Positions 10,963 to 23,389 of a stretch of 64,000 nucleotides of DNA are shown here, piece by piece (the stretch's first letter is position 1; each line of letters starts with the position of its first letter). The stretch is from Icerya purchasi (lineage: Eukaryota; Arthropoda; Insecta; Hemiptera; Monophlebidae): assembly GCA_039619475.1 (NCBI GenBank), contig CM077115.1, positions 224,685,064 to 224,749,063 of the forward strand, written 5' to 3'. A model generated the notes under the pieces. The model had not been told where the DNA came from. It searched no databases and saw only the letters and a list, made by a program, of their open reading frames with translations. The position numbers and the translations under genes were made by a program.

Positions 10963-13040
10963 AGATTAACACAGGCAGAAAAGGAGTCGCAGGAATAGCA
11001 TATTTAGACTGTAAAAGGAGATGATAAAAGCATCCCAGAAATGAAACGGCAATGTAGTGGGAATAAGGCGAGTCAGTTGTCGATGCAATCGCAAAAAAAA
11101 CGAATTGAAAATGATTGCAGAGTTAGAAGGGAAAAAGCTCAACACTCACTATGAACAGAAGGCAGAGTCTCCGGAACGAAGTGTACGATGCACAGATGAC
11201 AGTTTTGTAGAACTTTTTAGAGTTCTTTTTTACCTTTTTTTTTTTTTCTTTTTAACTTGCAAACGAGGCAACAGCGTTGCAGATTCGTTATTTACAATTA
11301 CAGATTCGGATTCTGTGCATTTGAATCCTTCAGTAATCAGCCGTGAGAAAATTGCTAAAGAAAAAAGATATTAAAACGACGCTGCTACTGATGATTCAGT
11401 TGTTTACATTGTATGTATATTTTTCAACGTTTAGTTGTCGGTATTTAGAGGGAATATTGCGATCGCTTCGAAAAATAAGTAAAAATCTCTCAAATTATCG
11501 TGTGCCGCTTCGTTGTGCTGAAAAACCATTGCCGCTCAGCAGCGCTGCGCTAAGAATTGTATATTATGCGCCGGTAAAATCGCACGGAACAGCGGTCGTT
11601 GAGAGCACTTTGAAACAAATTGCGCGCTATTTATCGGCGAATATAACATGTGCTGGAGAAGCGGCTGGTCCGAGCGATTGTTCGTTAGCCGGGCAAAACG
11701 ATTATTCGGTCGAGGAGCGTTTTCGATCGGACTTTTGTATGCTGGAGTACTAGACAGTGGCAAACATGACGATAAAACACGATGTTTAGAAGTATGCGCT
11801 GAAACTGTAAAAGATGTTTGCCTAGTCTCACCCGTTAAAAACTCTTTCGAAAACAGTTCTTTTGTCGGAGAATTAAATCGACTCAGTGCCCGCCTAATGA
11901 CTCTTTCGCCTTTCCGAACATATCTGCATTTATCCGGGGCGGAGGGCAGGCCGCATCCATTCATTATCAGTTCCATTTGCAGATATTAAGAACTACTCAA
12001 ACGGGACCGTTCATTGTCTGCAGAACGCACCGGTCAGCTGTGTGCCATTCAATGCTGCGCTTCTATTCCGGTCATTGAACTGTTCTTACATCCGCCGTTA
12101 TTACGAATTAATAAACATCAAACGGAAATCCGAAAAAAAAAAATATCGATGTAAATATCGTTTCGACAATCGATATCGTTTGATTCCACTTTTAAATTCC
12201 TTTTTTTTTTTTTTTAATACGTTCGGATGATGATTTGGTAGATTACAATAGTCAACGTCAACGACGGTCAAAATATAATACATAAAAAAGAAAAAAAACA
12301 ACTTATTCGCATTAACACGGAAGTCACCGAAAGCGTTTATTTGTCTGCTTGTACTACTAAGCTTAAAAATTAATGAGTGCATAAATTTCCTCGCTGGCTT
12401 ATATTATTATTGCGTTATGAGGGGGTTAAAAAGCAGTTGAAAAGTAATAAAACGTGTGCTTACAAAAAATTTATGTACACTCTGTACTGCACAAGCCTGT
12501 ATTGTAACAGTTACAAACCAGGGCGTGCAGTAAAAGCTGGTTATCCGACATATACATATAATATATGAAGTGACTGAAAAGAATTCGAAGCCTATTTGTA
12601 CACTACAGCGGTACAGATAGAAGCATAGCGTTCATGATAATCTTCTCTATATGCAATGTATAGAAGACCACACTTGAAACTTATTATGTAATTACTTATC
12701 ATCGCGACACAAATGCAGTCTTCAGTGTATTATAGTCCAACGTACATATCAAGGTTCGCGTAGTGGTTTTCTATTGGACATATATTTAAAACTCGATTCT
12801 TTGGATCCAGTCATGGCGACGCCGCTGGACCATCGAATGATATAACGCACTCAAAGAAGAGTATATTTTGTAATTCTTGATGAAGGATTCACAGTTTGCG
12901 AGCGATTTATTTAAAAGCTTAACGGCCGAAAACGTTTTTCGTAACATCTTTTTTTTTCACATTACCCATGATGTAAAAATTACCTATATATATATATATA
13001 TATATATATAACTTCGGACTTGAATAAAAATACGACGTAA
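9790..13040. other. Unassigned intergenic DNA
   Basis: No gene recognised. It includes an (ATT)n tract (10894-10962), overlapping open frames on both strands at 11343-11989 in more GC-balanced DNA, and a (TA)n tract at about 12987-13010 just before the LINE. None of the frames shows a domain I know. Confidence 0.5.
10894..10962. repeat. (ATT)n microsatellite
   Basis: About 70 bp of mostly ATT units with one interruption near 10921-10930. Confidence 0.9.
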
Positions 13041-13044
13041 ACGT

Positions 13045-14512
13045 TCAGCTGAAGCAGAAGAATGGTAGAGCAGTTGGGTCAGATAACGTACACGCTGAAA
13101 TGCTAAAAGTTATAGCAGAATATAGCGAAAAAGGACTGCTGAAAACGACCAGGGCCTTTAATCAAATCTACATCTCTGGCTGTCTACCTGAAGAATGGGT
13201 CAAATCAACATTTGTAACAATCGCAAAAAAGAGTAATGCTAATCGCTGTAATGACTATCGTTTAATTAGTTCGATGTCCCATGCCTTAAAAATCTTTCTT
13301 CGCGTTATACATACAAGAATTTATAAGCGCTGCGAGGAACAATTGAGCAAAACCCAGTTCGGCTTCAGAAACGATTTTGGCACCCGCGAGGCCCTGTTTG
13401 TAATTCGAATACTAACTCAACGCTGTCGTGACATAAATGTTGATGTTAACGCATGCGCCATCCATTACCAAAAAGCATTTGACTGTGCAAACCACGAAAA
13501 ATTGTTCGGAATTTTGAAAAGTATTCCTATTGATAGGAATGATCTGAGAATAATAAGTCGCCTATACTGGAATCAAACTGCCGAAATTCGCGTTGAAAAT
13601 ACCACATCAGAGAGGAAGTAGTGATCGAAAAAGGAGTGCGTCAGGGCTGTGTCATGTCTCCCTTGCTTTTCAACGTATATGCGGAGGCAATATTTCAAGA
13701 AGCACTAAACGATAATATGGGAAATCTTAAAGTAAATGGAGTCAGGCTGAATGATCGAACGCTATGTAGATGACAGTTTAATTCTTGCCTCTAGCGAGAA
13801 AGAACTACCACGGATGCCGAATAAAATTGTTGATAAAAGCCAAAGTTACGGATTAAAAGTGAACATCTCCAAAACAAAAGTGATTGGTTTCTTCAAAAAA
13901 GCAAAAATTAAAAAACCAAATCAAATGCAAAATCAAGATAAAGGGAGAGACAATCAGTGCATTGAATACCTACGAAGTATACTAGAGGAAAACAATAACT
14001 CCGGAAATACGCAGCAGGATTGAGTAAGCTAGAAAAGCTCTCAAAAAAATGAAAAGCTTATTCACCCATCAAGACCTAAGGCTCGAAAAATCAGGCTGCT
14101 AAAGTGTTACATCTTCTCTATTTTGCTTTATGGTCGCGAGAGCTGGACCTTGAATGCATCGTTGGAAAAAAAAAGATTAACGCATTTCAAATATACTGTT
14201 ATCGGCGCATTCTGAAAATATCACGGGTGAAAAAGGTCACTAATATCGAGGTACTTGAAAGAATGGGAAAGACCCTTGAAGTAATGTAAACCATCAAGAA
14301 ACGGAAGCTGCAGTGGACAGATCATACGAGCAAATACGAAATTCTGAAAATCATTTTGGAAGGAAATGGGAAGAAATCGAGAGGAAGACGTCAGAATTCA
14401 TAGATGGACAATCTTATCAACTGCCCTTCTATACAACTCCTCCGATCAGAGCCATCGTAAAAGAAGATTTTCAATCGTGGATCGCCGACCTTCAATTTGG
14501 AGATGGCGGATG
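13045..14512 (+). pseudogene. Reverse transcriptase of non-LTR element (frame-shifted)
   Basis: Reading across frames, the order is: N-terminal fingers (KNGRAVGSDNVHAEMLK, from about 13054), NDYRLISSMSHALKIF, QFGFRNDFGTREA, motif A, GVRQGCVMSPLLFNVY (about 13636), the catalytic YVDD (about 13762), YGLKVNISKTKV, and a C-terminal domain with LLYGRESWTLN and YCYRRILKIS (about 14130-14220). In motif A the expected catalytic aspartate is histidine (AIHYQKAFD, about 13456-13482). A frameshift precedes GVRQG, where a stop occurs at about 13619, another lies near 13755 before YVDD, and more lie near 14020, 14160 and 14288. It cannot make an active enzyme. Confidence 0.85.
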
Positions 14513-14530
14513 AAGAAGAAGAAACGTCCA
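13045..14530 (+). mobile_element. 5'-truncated endonuclease/RT-type LINE
   Basis: Plus-strand non-LTR retrotransposon relic preceded by (TA)n. It begins inside the reverse transcriptase and runs through the C-terminal domain to a stop near 14512, followed by a GAAGAA-rich end. The missing endonuclease is consistent with 5' truncation. No RNase H is seen, which separates it from the 6.6-kb LINE; it resembles the abundant insect 'endonuclease-reverse transcriptase' (craniofacial development protein 2-like) annotations. Several frameshifts and stops show it is dead. Confidence 0.85.
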
Positions 14531-17500
14531 GCAGTTATCTGACAAAGAACGCTTGGACAGACATCGCGCGTCAAGATTGAGAAAGCCACAATACAACAAG
14601 GGAGCAGACGTAAAAGTATATGTAAAGAAGAAGCGTCATCATCATCATTTCCATCTGCTGTTTCGGCTGGTTGGTGCGGCACCTCGTTTTACTACACTTT
14701 TCTCCGGCTGGCCTTTTGTATTCCTTCCGAAAGCGAATTTATTCCAGCTATTCTCCTTCCTCGTTGTGGACTTTTCCCCTAAATTGTCTCTTGTATCATA
14801 GTCGTGAGAAGATCTTCTTCTCATATTTTATTATGTCCAAAGTATTTCTTCTTTTTTGCTTCTTCTTCGGTATTAGCCGTTTGACTTACTAATTTTACAT
14901 TTATTCCTATACTAATACATTTGTTACTTTTTCGTTCTATGATATTCTGTGCGTTCTTCTGTAGCTCCGCAACTCGAAGAAAGGATTTTCTTTTTGTTAG
15001 CCTCCGATATCGTGTTCAGGTTTCGTATGCTGAAAGAAAAAAATTAAACCATCTACAAAACTTCGATTATCTTTACTCTGCTGATCGAACATTGTGACGC
15101 ATGATCATTTGAATCGGAAAAAGGGCGGTTTTAAAGGTAGTGTGCGTCATATTACTCGAAACTCGGTTCGGCAAATTGAAAAATATTTGTTGTACAGTGT
15201 AAACATTGTAGACAACACGTTTGCATTTACAAAAATGTATCTGCACGTGCTTAACCGTAGAAACGCTGATATCAAGGGCGGGACAATGTGATGCGAGTGC
15301 CTGCGAATGTAAAAATGTGATACCTTGCCTCAAATCTGAAAATTTTGATTGCGAAGAAGACGAAACAGTATTTTCACACAGTCAACTTCACGCGGCGATG
15401 TCTACACGAAGAAGAGAAATCAGGATTGAATGTAAACTAATGAATACGGTAGCTGTATCGGTTAAAACATCAGAAAGCGGCAATTTTGATTTCTGCAGTT
15501 CTTCAAATGCAATGTGTTACTGATGCTGCTCCGTTTATAAAAAATGCCTCCGAAATATTCGCTAAAAATATGAAAGCGCGACGCACGCTTCTAAGCTACG
15601 TACAGGAGGGGAGGGGGATATCGTTAGACTAAATAATCTATTTACACGGCAAATTTAACGCATATTCAATTAGCAGGTTCACTGAACAACAGCGAAGGGA
15701 ATATTAGCGAGCAAGGCAAGCAGAAGACAAAATCCTCCCTAGTTATATATATGCGTACGTACATATATAATTTTTTTAATAAATATTTTCAAATACACGA
15801 TTTTTTATGCTTTTTGAGGATCAGTGTGTCTACTTAAAGTAACAAATTCATTCTCGGTGTTTTGTTTTTACTTTTTTTTTTTTTTTTTTTTTTTGTGAAT
15901 TTACAAGAAAAATTAGGCCCGTCGATTTTTCTAAATATATTTTACAAATATTTTATCATAATAATTTAGGACTTACCGAACACGGGAGTTATATTGTAAA
16001 ATCAAACCTGGAAATTTTATACTAATTTTTTCGATTACTAAGAACGCAAAAAGAAAAAAGAAAAACAAAAAAACTGCGTACCGTTGTAGACAAAATATTG
16101 AGCCCTCGCAACTTGTATTTCGTAAATTTGTTAACTTATGTGCTAAAAAATAAAAATAAATTCCACATCGAACTTCGCACTGGTATTACAAGAGCATCTG
16201 CTACAGAAAAAGCTTGCATACCGCGATAAAATCAATATCATGTTAGGTTGCAGGCGAGGTACATGCATCATTATTTAGCTTATTGCCGGAAACACTTGAA
16301 GTGACATTATAAGAAACTACAAATATAGACGTAAACTAATAATTAACCACGTTTTACCTGCAATTCCCCAATAACACAAGTTGTAACACAGTGTCGTCTA
16401 AAGCTGATTGCACCTTAAAAATAATGAAGCATGCAAATTCAATTTTAATCGTAACCAAAATAAGATTGTAACAATTCAAATCCTATTTATTTTAATAATT
16501 CCTGTATTAAACATAAATAATACACGTCTTTAGTACTGCGCCACACAAATTTATAAATTTGGACAAAACAAATAAGCAAGTAAACACTTAAGACTTTATA
16601 CTGTGATAAGTCTATAAATCGATCGACTTTACAAATTCAAGATTACCCGCAGTTTAAATTTTGTTTTAAAACTGAATTGAACATTTTTAAAAGAAAGGAG
16701 GGAGGAGAGAAAAGGAAAAAAATGTCTTCCTTACACATTTTGCTCTATGTAAACTGAATTTTTCGCTTGAATTTTAAATTCCTCAGCATTGTTGTTAGAT
16801 TATTGTTATAAAGTTAGCATTAATATAAAAATTATTTGTTATTATTATTAATATCACATTTATGTACTTTTAAATTTAATTGAATAGTATTATTATTAAA
16901 TAGGAATCAAGAGCAAAAGTTTTCTTTAACTGAAATAAATTTAATTAACATAATATCATCATATTCATTATTGTTACTGTCTCTATAAATGCTACTAGTG
17001 GTAACGCTCCCTATTCTTATTACTTACACACATGTTATTTATATTATTATAATTATAATATAATTATTATTTTTACTTGTATTAGCATCCTTCTATATCT
17101 TTTTTGAAGTGCATTTGGGATCTACTAAGGATTGGGGTATATGTGTGCTCTAGTGGTAATTATGCTTAAAGCAGATTGTAAACATGGGCTAACTTATGTG
17201 TATATTTAAACCAGTTTAAATAATTAATAATATACTTTGACTTCTATTCAAAACACTGCAGTTAACCCATGTATTAGGAAAACTATGTAAAATGAAAGTT
17301 GATGTATGTGTGAATACATGTCTGAATGGTATGTATTTTAGAGTGTAAATATGTTTGTATATTTAAATGCAAAGTGTAATGTTTGTGTTCAAGTATATGA
17401 TGTATATATGTAAACTTTTTACTCTCTTCATTATTTTTTTAGCCTGTCCGTTGTTTTTTGTTGTTTTTTTTTTTCTTTTTCACTCTGTTATCTTTTATTT

Positions 17501-20500
17501 TGTATTTTAATAATTCATCGCTTCCGCGCTCCATGCGCACAGATGGAAATCTATAATAATAATAATAACAAAGATATTATTCGATTTGATTTGATTATTA
17601 TTATTATTATTATTGTAGTTGTTGTTATTATTACCATCATTATTATTAGTAGTAATGTTACTTTTAACTTCTATTTAGATTATGAATGAAGTATACATTA
17701 ATACAGGGGACTCTGGGATATAAGTGAGCAGAGTTAATGGGTTAATCTCTTATTAGAAATTACCATGGTTTAAATAATAATAATTATTCAACTATGTAGT
17801 ATAAGCAAGGGCTAATTTATGTAAACATAAATTAATTAAATACAATGCAAACATGTAAAAGAGAAAATTTTCTGCTGCTTGCGCGCCTGCAGCGATAGGC
17901 AAAAATTGCAATATGTACACTAATGTATTTGTGTGTGAGTGTATGTATGGCCGTGTATATGCATGTATGTGTAATTATATGATATATATTTGCGTATTTT
18001 TAATGTTTACCTGACATCATCATTAAAATTAAGTTTGCTTTTCCGGGAATTTTATTAGATAGTAGCTAAAAAATCTTGTCGAAAAATCTTCATTCAATTT
18101 ATATGAAGTATACCGTGCCGAATATTTCTGAGTTATTTTTCATCGTTAAAATGTCAAAAAAAAAAAAACTCAAACAAAAATAGATTGATTAATTATTTAT
18201 AAGCGAAGACAAAGGACAAATTTGGAAATTTCACGTCTCTAACTGACAGATGGCTATTCAAAATGATATATAAATTCATGGAGAGAAAAATAGATGAAAT
18301 TTTAAAAAAATGCTCTCATTTAAAACATTCACAGTATTAAATCGCTTACGGGAAAACACCTCAAATTTTTAAAAATAAACTGTAACCAAATTAAATTTTT
18401 TTTAAAAAATTGTTAATTTTGCTTAAGTGTGATAATTTAAAAAGCGCAGAATCTGCTTAAAATGCAAAAGCAAGAGAGGTTTTAATACTCATGCAGTGTT
18501 ATCGGGATTCGCGTTTATACTTTACCAATTCCTTTTTTATTTTTTTATTCGAAGATAGAACTATTTATTTTTTTATATAAATTTATAAGGTAAATTTTTT
18601 TTTTTTTAGAAAATATTTCTTTAGTTTTATTATGGTTTATTATAAAAAATTGCGAGTCCTTTTTCCATTAAATCAATATTGAAAATTTTTTGTAATAAAA
18701 GTTAAAAAAAGCATTTATTTTCCCATTTTTAGTTTTATATTAAAAAGGTTATTTTTTTCAAAAATATGACATTATACGAAATACATGCAAGAGGTCAAAC
18801 TTTTATCTATCGATATATGAAAACTACGACCGTGACTATCAAAAAAAATACGTACAAAAAAAACAGCATCTATTTGTTGAAAATTAAAAAAGAAAAAGAA
18901 AATAATATTCTTGTCGCAATAAACAAATCGATTTGAAAAAAGAAAAAAAAAAGAAAAAAAAAGCTTATCCCATCGGAAAATGTAATTGCAATTACGAGAT
19001 TCGAACACATCCTACGGAATTAAGTTCAAAATAAAAAACGATATTTATTTATTGCAAATTAAAAAAAGAATACGGAAAGTGAAACTTGATAAAAGTAAAA
19101 TTAGCTATTTCTTCGCGTCAAATTTTGACTATGAGATTCGACCGATTTAGACAGAAATGATTACCGCGAAATAAAAAAATTATTGTTCGGAAAATTTTTA
19201 AAAAGCTCTTGTATCGTCGCAGTGTAGACGAAAACCGATTTTAAAAAAATATACTTCACTCGAGAACCGAGAACATTTCATTGATGACAGACACTTGATG
19301 ACAGACACATGGCACAGAATTAAAAAGTTTAAACGCTAGAGCCGTTATTTATTACGAATTAAAAGAATAAAAAAAAGAAAAAAAGAACCCGTTATTACCA
19401 CATTATAGTACACAAAAACTTTTGTCGAAAATAATAAAAATTAGTCTTGGACGTTTTCGTTGCAAATGGTTTAAACAGAATCGCAGACAGGAATGAATAA
19501 AATGAAACGAAAACAGAAAGAAAAACATCCATAGAGAAGTGACAATTTCGACTATTCCAGAAATGTCCTTATAGAGCGACGAAAATCATCTTTAATTGTC
19601 AAAGCGGCTCTCTATTCTCGGGATGTGCCTGGCAACATGTCTCCGGTACAGCAATGACCGATTACCCATTGTGAACCGTAAACAAATACGTATATAACAT
19701 TTTATTGCGAAATTTTCGCCAGCAGACGCGCTTTGTTTAAAATTTCAGACCGGTGTTGATGCGCAAATTAAATTTCCTCCAGCATTATCAATCGCGAGAC
19801 GTTAAGATCGAATTTAATTTGAGCTCGAATTTCTAAAGGCGCAGAATAATTAAGAAACAAGAACTTCGATCAATAGCCGCTCACTCGCCGCATATCCTTA
19901 GTTCTCTTCAAATATCCCGAGCCGTAGCTCACCACCTGCGCACACCTGAATTTGGGGAATTTACTCGCACGATTCTGGTGATGAAACGATTTTATTTACC
20001 GGCAGTAATTTCGAAATATTTTCACGACTAGCGATATAATAGCAGTAGCGGAAGTGACTGGGCTGGCAGGTATGCCATTTATCATCGGCAGATCTGAAGT
20101 GCGATACAAACGCCGGTCGAGAAAAGAAAATAAAGGAAAAATAAAAATATCGGCCGTGGATGATGAGATGTTTATCAAAAAGAGTGAGGGCGAGAGAGAG
20201 AGAGGTTAATGTATAAAGACAACGAGGAGCTGTGCTTCAGTCGGTCACAGCCAAAGGTGGCCAATTATTTGGGTGGTGGAGATCGTGTCTATATGAAAAA
20301 GGCGACTTGTCGTGTGCGCGCGTTAGTATAGGCATTTAATTCGCTGAAAGATTGTCGCCGTCGTCTTTGACGCGGGGAGCCAAGCAGAAGAAGCGTCACA
20401 CGCTGGATCGAGCAAACCGCTCACGCTCGAACGCTAAATATCGGGCATGGCTGTTAAACGAACGACCACCGACTTGTAGACGAATGTGTTTTTTTATAAA

Positions 20501-22037
20501 TCTGCACTCTAATGAAGAGTCGCCGCACCGCGCGCTAGACGGCTTCCGTCCAGAGCAACAAGTGGCCGCTTAATGACACGGCCGTTCTTTCGACGGAGTC
20601 GTTTCATCACCGGTCGTCCGACTTTTTTAACATCAACCGCTGGCTGTTCTTATTATTTTTAAGCGATATGTATAAGCGTTTCCCTCAGTCTCCACTCTAC
20701 TCCTTTCCTGATTTTCCCGTTCTACACAAGCGGCTGAATGTTGAAAATTTTCAAGCTCGCTCAAAGTTACACCAGCTAAATATCCGAAACGGGGGTCGAT
20801 CAACGAAAGATTATATCAACGGGCGTAAAATGAGACAGCATTCTAGCAGATTACGCATCGTCGATTACGTCTGACCGTCTCTGTTTTGGCTTAGTAGGAG
20901 GGAAAATTATTAATAAAGAAAAAACTGTACAAATTCATACAGCAAAATTTCGCGGCTTTTTCTGGGCCGAATCGTTATTGGGAAGTGGCCGTACCGAATT
21001 ATGATGAAATCCGAATTTATGGCGCAGTACCAAAGGAGCGTAAACACAGTTTTTCAGCTCGCTAATAATCAGGATAGGCGAGAGGTATGCGATAAATTCT
21101 AGTAACGGCTTTATTGTAGTAAGAGCCAAGCATTAATGATAACCGAATAAAATCAACCTGTGTGTCTATTTCCGGTTCATCGATAGCTTCTCCGACATAT
21201 GTGTGAAAAATTTAAAACGCGCCCGGTTTCTTATTACGGTTAACAAATAATTAGCGATTCCACGATTACGAAGCTACCAACTTTGAAAACTAACTTTGAA
21301 ACGGGTACGAAAATAACTAGAATATGATTTTATAAAAAGTGTTTCTCGATTATGCGTGAATTTTATTTGCAGCGTGTACCATTTTATTTCGTATTGTTGT
21401 GTGTCTAGAGTTGTCAGAACAGAATTATGTAATATTTGCGCGATTTATCACACGCATTATGAATATATTAACTAAAGACCTTAAACGTGATGCATCCTAA
21501 AACGATCAGTACGATCATATTATACGGTTCTAGTATAATTCCGATTAAAATAAGTAAATACGTGAAAATAAATTCATCATCTACAGTCGTCACCCCAGGC
21601 GGGGTATCGTGATTAACATTTAATCCACCAGATACATTATTTACATGAAAAACCGCAGTACCTGTTTTAGAAATTCATCGTATTAGATAAAATTGTGTTT
21701 CATTCTGGCAGGATATCGCGATTCTGGAAATTAAGAATATATGGATTAATTCCTAATTAAAAGTACTATTCGCATTTACCCACGAATGATATGTAGTGAA
21801 TTACTAGGAAACGCATCAGCAGTCAGTGAGTTTTCTCGGGGCGGGTTTATTTATAATAAAAATTAATATTGAAATCGCTTTTAAAGAGGAGAGTCACCCC
21901 GTCTTTTTTTCTTTTTCCGCGATTAATTTTTGCGCTATCTTTTTATAAGTAATCAGTTCCAATACGTTCATGACACGTTCGTATTTCGTTGCTTTAACCA
22001 TGCAAATCGGAAAAAATAGTTCACATTATACGTGTAG
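14530..22037. other. Unassigned long intergenic stretch
   Basis: About 7.5 kb with no gene recognised. The part from about 15750 to 19500 is very AT-rich, with TTA/ATT simple repeats (17590-17650) and a short tandem duplication of a gatgacagacac-type unit near 19283-19307. The open frames at 15073-15523 and 20352-20874 are short and without recognisable domains. Confidence 0.5.
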
Positions 22038-22039
22038 TA

Positions 22040-22084
22040 CAGGGTGGGCCAAAAGAACATCCCGAATTTTAAATGCTCGTCAAA
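22040..22084 (+). repeat. Left TIR of the 22-kb transposon
   Basis: 45 bp starting cagggtgggccaaaag. It matches the reverse complement of 23345-23389 at 42 of 45 positions; the mismatches are positions 1, 31 and 35. This is the presumed transposase binding site. The flanking TA is at 22038-22039. Confidence 0.95.
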
Positions 22085-22145
22085 TAAAGACTAATATACT
22101 TACGGAAATGAAACAAACGTTGAAATACTTCAAAAAGAACGCCAT

Positions 22146-23252
22146 TTATTTTACACTATTAGTTTTGAACAATACTCCGTATGAATAGTCACCATTTTGA
22201 TTTTTACATTGTTGCAATCTTTCCTCAAAATTATGCATTACTTTTTTAAGAGTTAGTTTTTTAATCGCCGCAATTTCCTTCTGAATGGCCAATTTCATCT
22301 CGTCGGTTGTTGCTGGTTTACCCTCGTACACCTTGCTTTTCAAGTAGCCCCATAGGTAAAAATCTGTCGGTGTTAAATCCGGACTGCGCGGCGGCCAAAA
22401 CAGCTCACAGTTTCGCGAAATCAAGCGGTCCTGAAACTTCTCTCTTAATAACCGCAAAACATCGTTACGAATATGTGGTGTGGCCCCGTCTTGTTGAAAC
22501 CACGTTTTAGATAATGCAATCCTCTTCCGTCTGAGCTCCGGTAGAAAAAACTCGTTCAACATTTGGATGTAGCGGTCGCCGTTCACAGTAACATTCGCTC
22601 CGTCCTCCTCGAAGAAGTAGGGACCGATTATCGCTTTCGCACTGACTGCGCACCATACCGTGATACGAGGGGAGTGCAAGGGTACCGGGTGAATGATTCG
22701 AGGGTTCTCAGTAGCACAATACCGCATGTTTTGTTTATTAACGTTACCATTTAAATTGAAATGCGCCTCGTCGCTAAAAAAAACATAATCCAAATCGACG
22801 TCTTCTTCCTCCAGCATATCCAAAAATTTATTACAAAATTCTAACCTTCTTGGCTTATCTGTTGGTATCAATTCTTGGGTTAGTTGTATCTTGTATGGGT
22901 GCATATTGAGGTCGTTTCGAATTATTCTTCTGAGTGAAGTACGGGGAATTTTCAAGGCGGAAGCCTGGCGACGAACGGATCTGCGCGGACTTCGCGACAA
23001 TGCTACGCGCACTTTTTCGATGTTTGTCGGGGTTCTAGACGATCGACGGCAACCTTGATGGTTGACCGCCACCACACTACCGTATTCTCGGAAGTTTTTT
23101 ACCCATTTGAGGATACCTTTACGGTCGGGGGGATTGTCATGACGTTTTAAATCAAATTGTTTTTTAAACGCGCGTTGTACCGCGATTACACTTTCACCGT
23201 TTTTCACAAAGTACTCGACAACGAAAGAGCGTTGTTTACGCGTCCACGACAT
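22146..23252 (-). CDS. Tc1/mariner-superfamily transposase, 368 aa, intact
   Basis: Cut-and-paste DNA transposase; it would bind the flanking TIRs in the nucleus, excise the element and reinsert it at TA. The N-terminus (about 1-60; begins MSWTRKQRSFVVEYF) is a helix-turn-helix of the DUF4817 type. A second basic helix-turn-helix covers about 70-125 (RRSVRRQASALKIPRTSLRR). The DDE-type catalytic core has D161 (FFSDEAHF), D255 (FQQDGATPH) and D297 (SPDLTPTDFYLW), aligned with the mariner third aspartate. Spacing is 93 and 41 residues. The length is normal for the superfamily. The start is the first Met of the helix-turn-helix, about 92 bp inside the right TIR; the stop is about 60 bp inside the left TIR. 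No stop or frameshift interrupts it. No intron is evident. Whether it is expressed cannot be seen. Confidence 0.93.
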   Translation of the reverse strand: MSWTRKQRSFVVEYFVKNGESVIAVQRAFKKQFDLKRHDNPPDRKGILKWVKNFREYGSVVAVNHQGCRRSSRTPTNIEKVRVALSRSPRRSVRRQASALKIPRTSLRRIIRNDLNMHPYKIQLTQELIPTDKPRRLEFCNKFLDMLEEEDVDLDYVFFSDEAHFNLNGNVNKQNMRYCATENPRIIHPVPLHSPRITVWCAVSAKAIIGPYFFEEDGANVTVNGDRYIQMLNEFFLPELRRKRIALSKTWFQQDGATPHIRNDVLRLLREKFQDRLISRNCELFWPPRSPDLTPTDFYLWGYLKSKVYEGKPATTDEMKLAIQKEIAAIKKLTLKKVMHNFEERLQQCKNQNGDYSYGVLFKTNSVK

Positions 23253-23344
23253 AATGACTACTAACCAACTATATTTATATTAAACGGCATATTATTTAGC
23301 GCCAGATAGCGTTGCAATCGCCACGCTAACTCACAGTGTATGAT

Positions 23345-23389
23345 TTTGACGAGCGTTTGAAATTCGGGATGTTCTTTTGGCCCACCCTA
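23345..23389 (-). repeat. Right TIR of the 22-kb transposon
   Basis: Reverse-complementary partner of 22040-22084 (42 of 45 matches). It is followed by the TA duplication at 23390-23391 and lies upstream of the transposase start, so it may also carry the promoter. Confidence 0.95.

Larger units (their letters stand above)
22040..23389 (-). mobile_element. Complete Tc1/mariner-superfamily transposon (DD41D-type)
   Basis: A 1350-bp element with both ends intact. It is bounded by TA dinucleotides (22038-22039 and 23390-23391), the expected target duplication of the IS630/Tc1/mariner superfamily. The terminal inverted repeats are 45 bp with 42 matches. A single uninterrupted transposase gene fills most of the interior on the minus strand. 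Intact ends, duplication and reading frame together point to a recent insertion and possible competence for transposition. The spacing of the last two catalytic aspartates (41 residues) differs from classical mariner (34) and recalls the DD41D group; family placement needs a tree. Confidence 0.95.

Noticed and set aside
11343..11989. Overlapping frames of 136, 113 and 146 residues on both strands
   Set aside because: Three frames open over the same DNA indicate low stop density rather than a gene, and none resembles a known family.
12870..12950. Further TGATGA ... CGAAAAC hammerhead-like pair
   Set aside because: The two motifs are about 50 nt apart, with no inverted repeat or stem II; this is likely chance in AT-rich DNA.
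22307..22754. Plus-strand frames inside the 22-kb transposon
   Set aside because: They are antisense shadows of the transposase gene.
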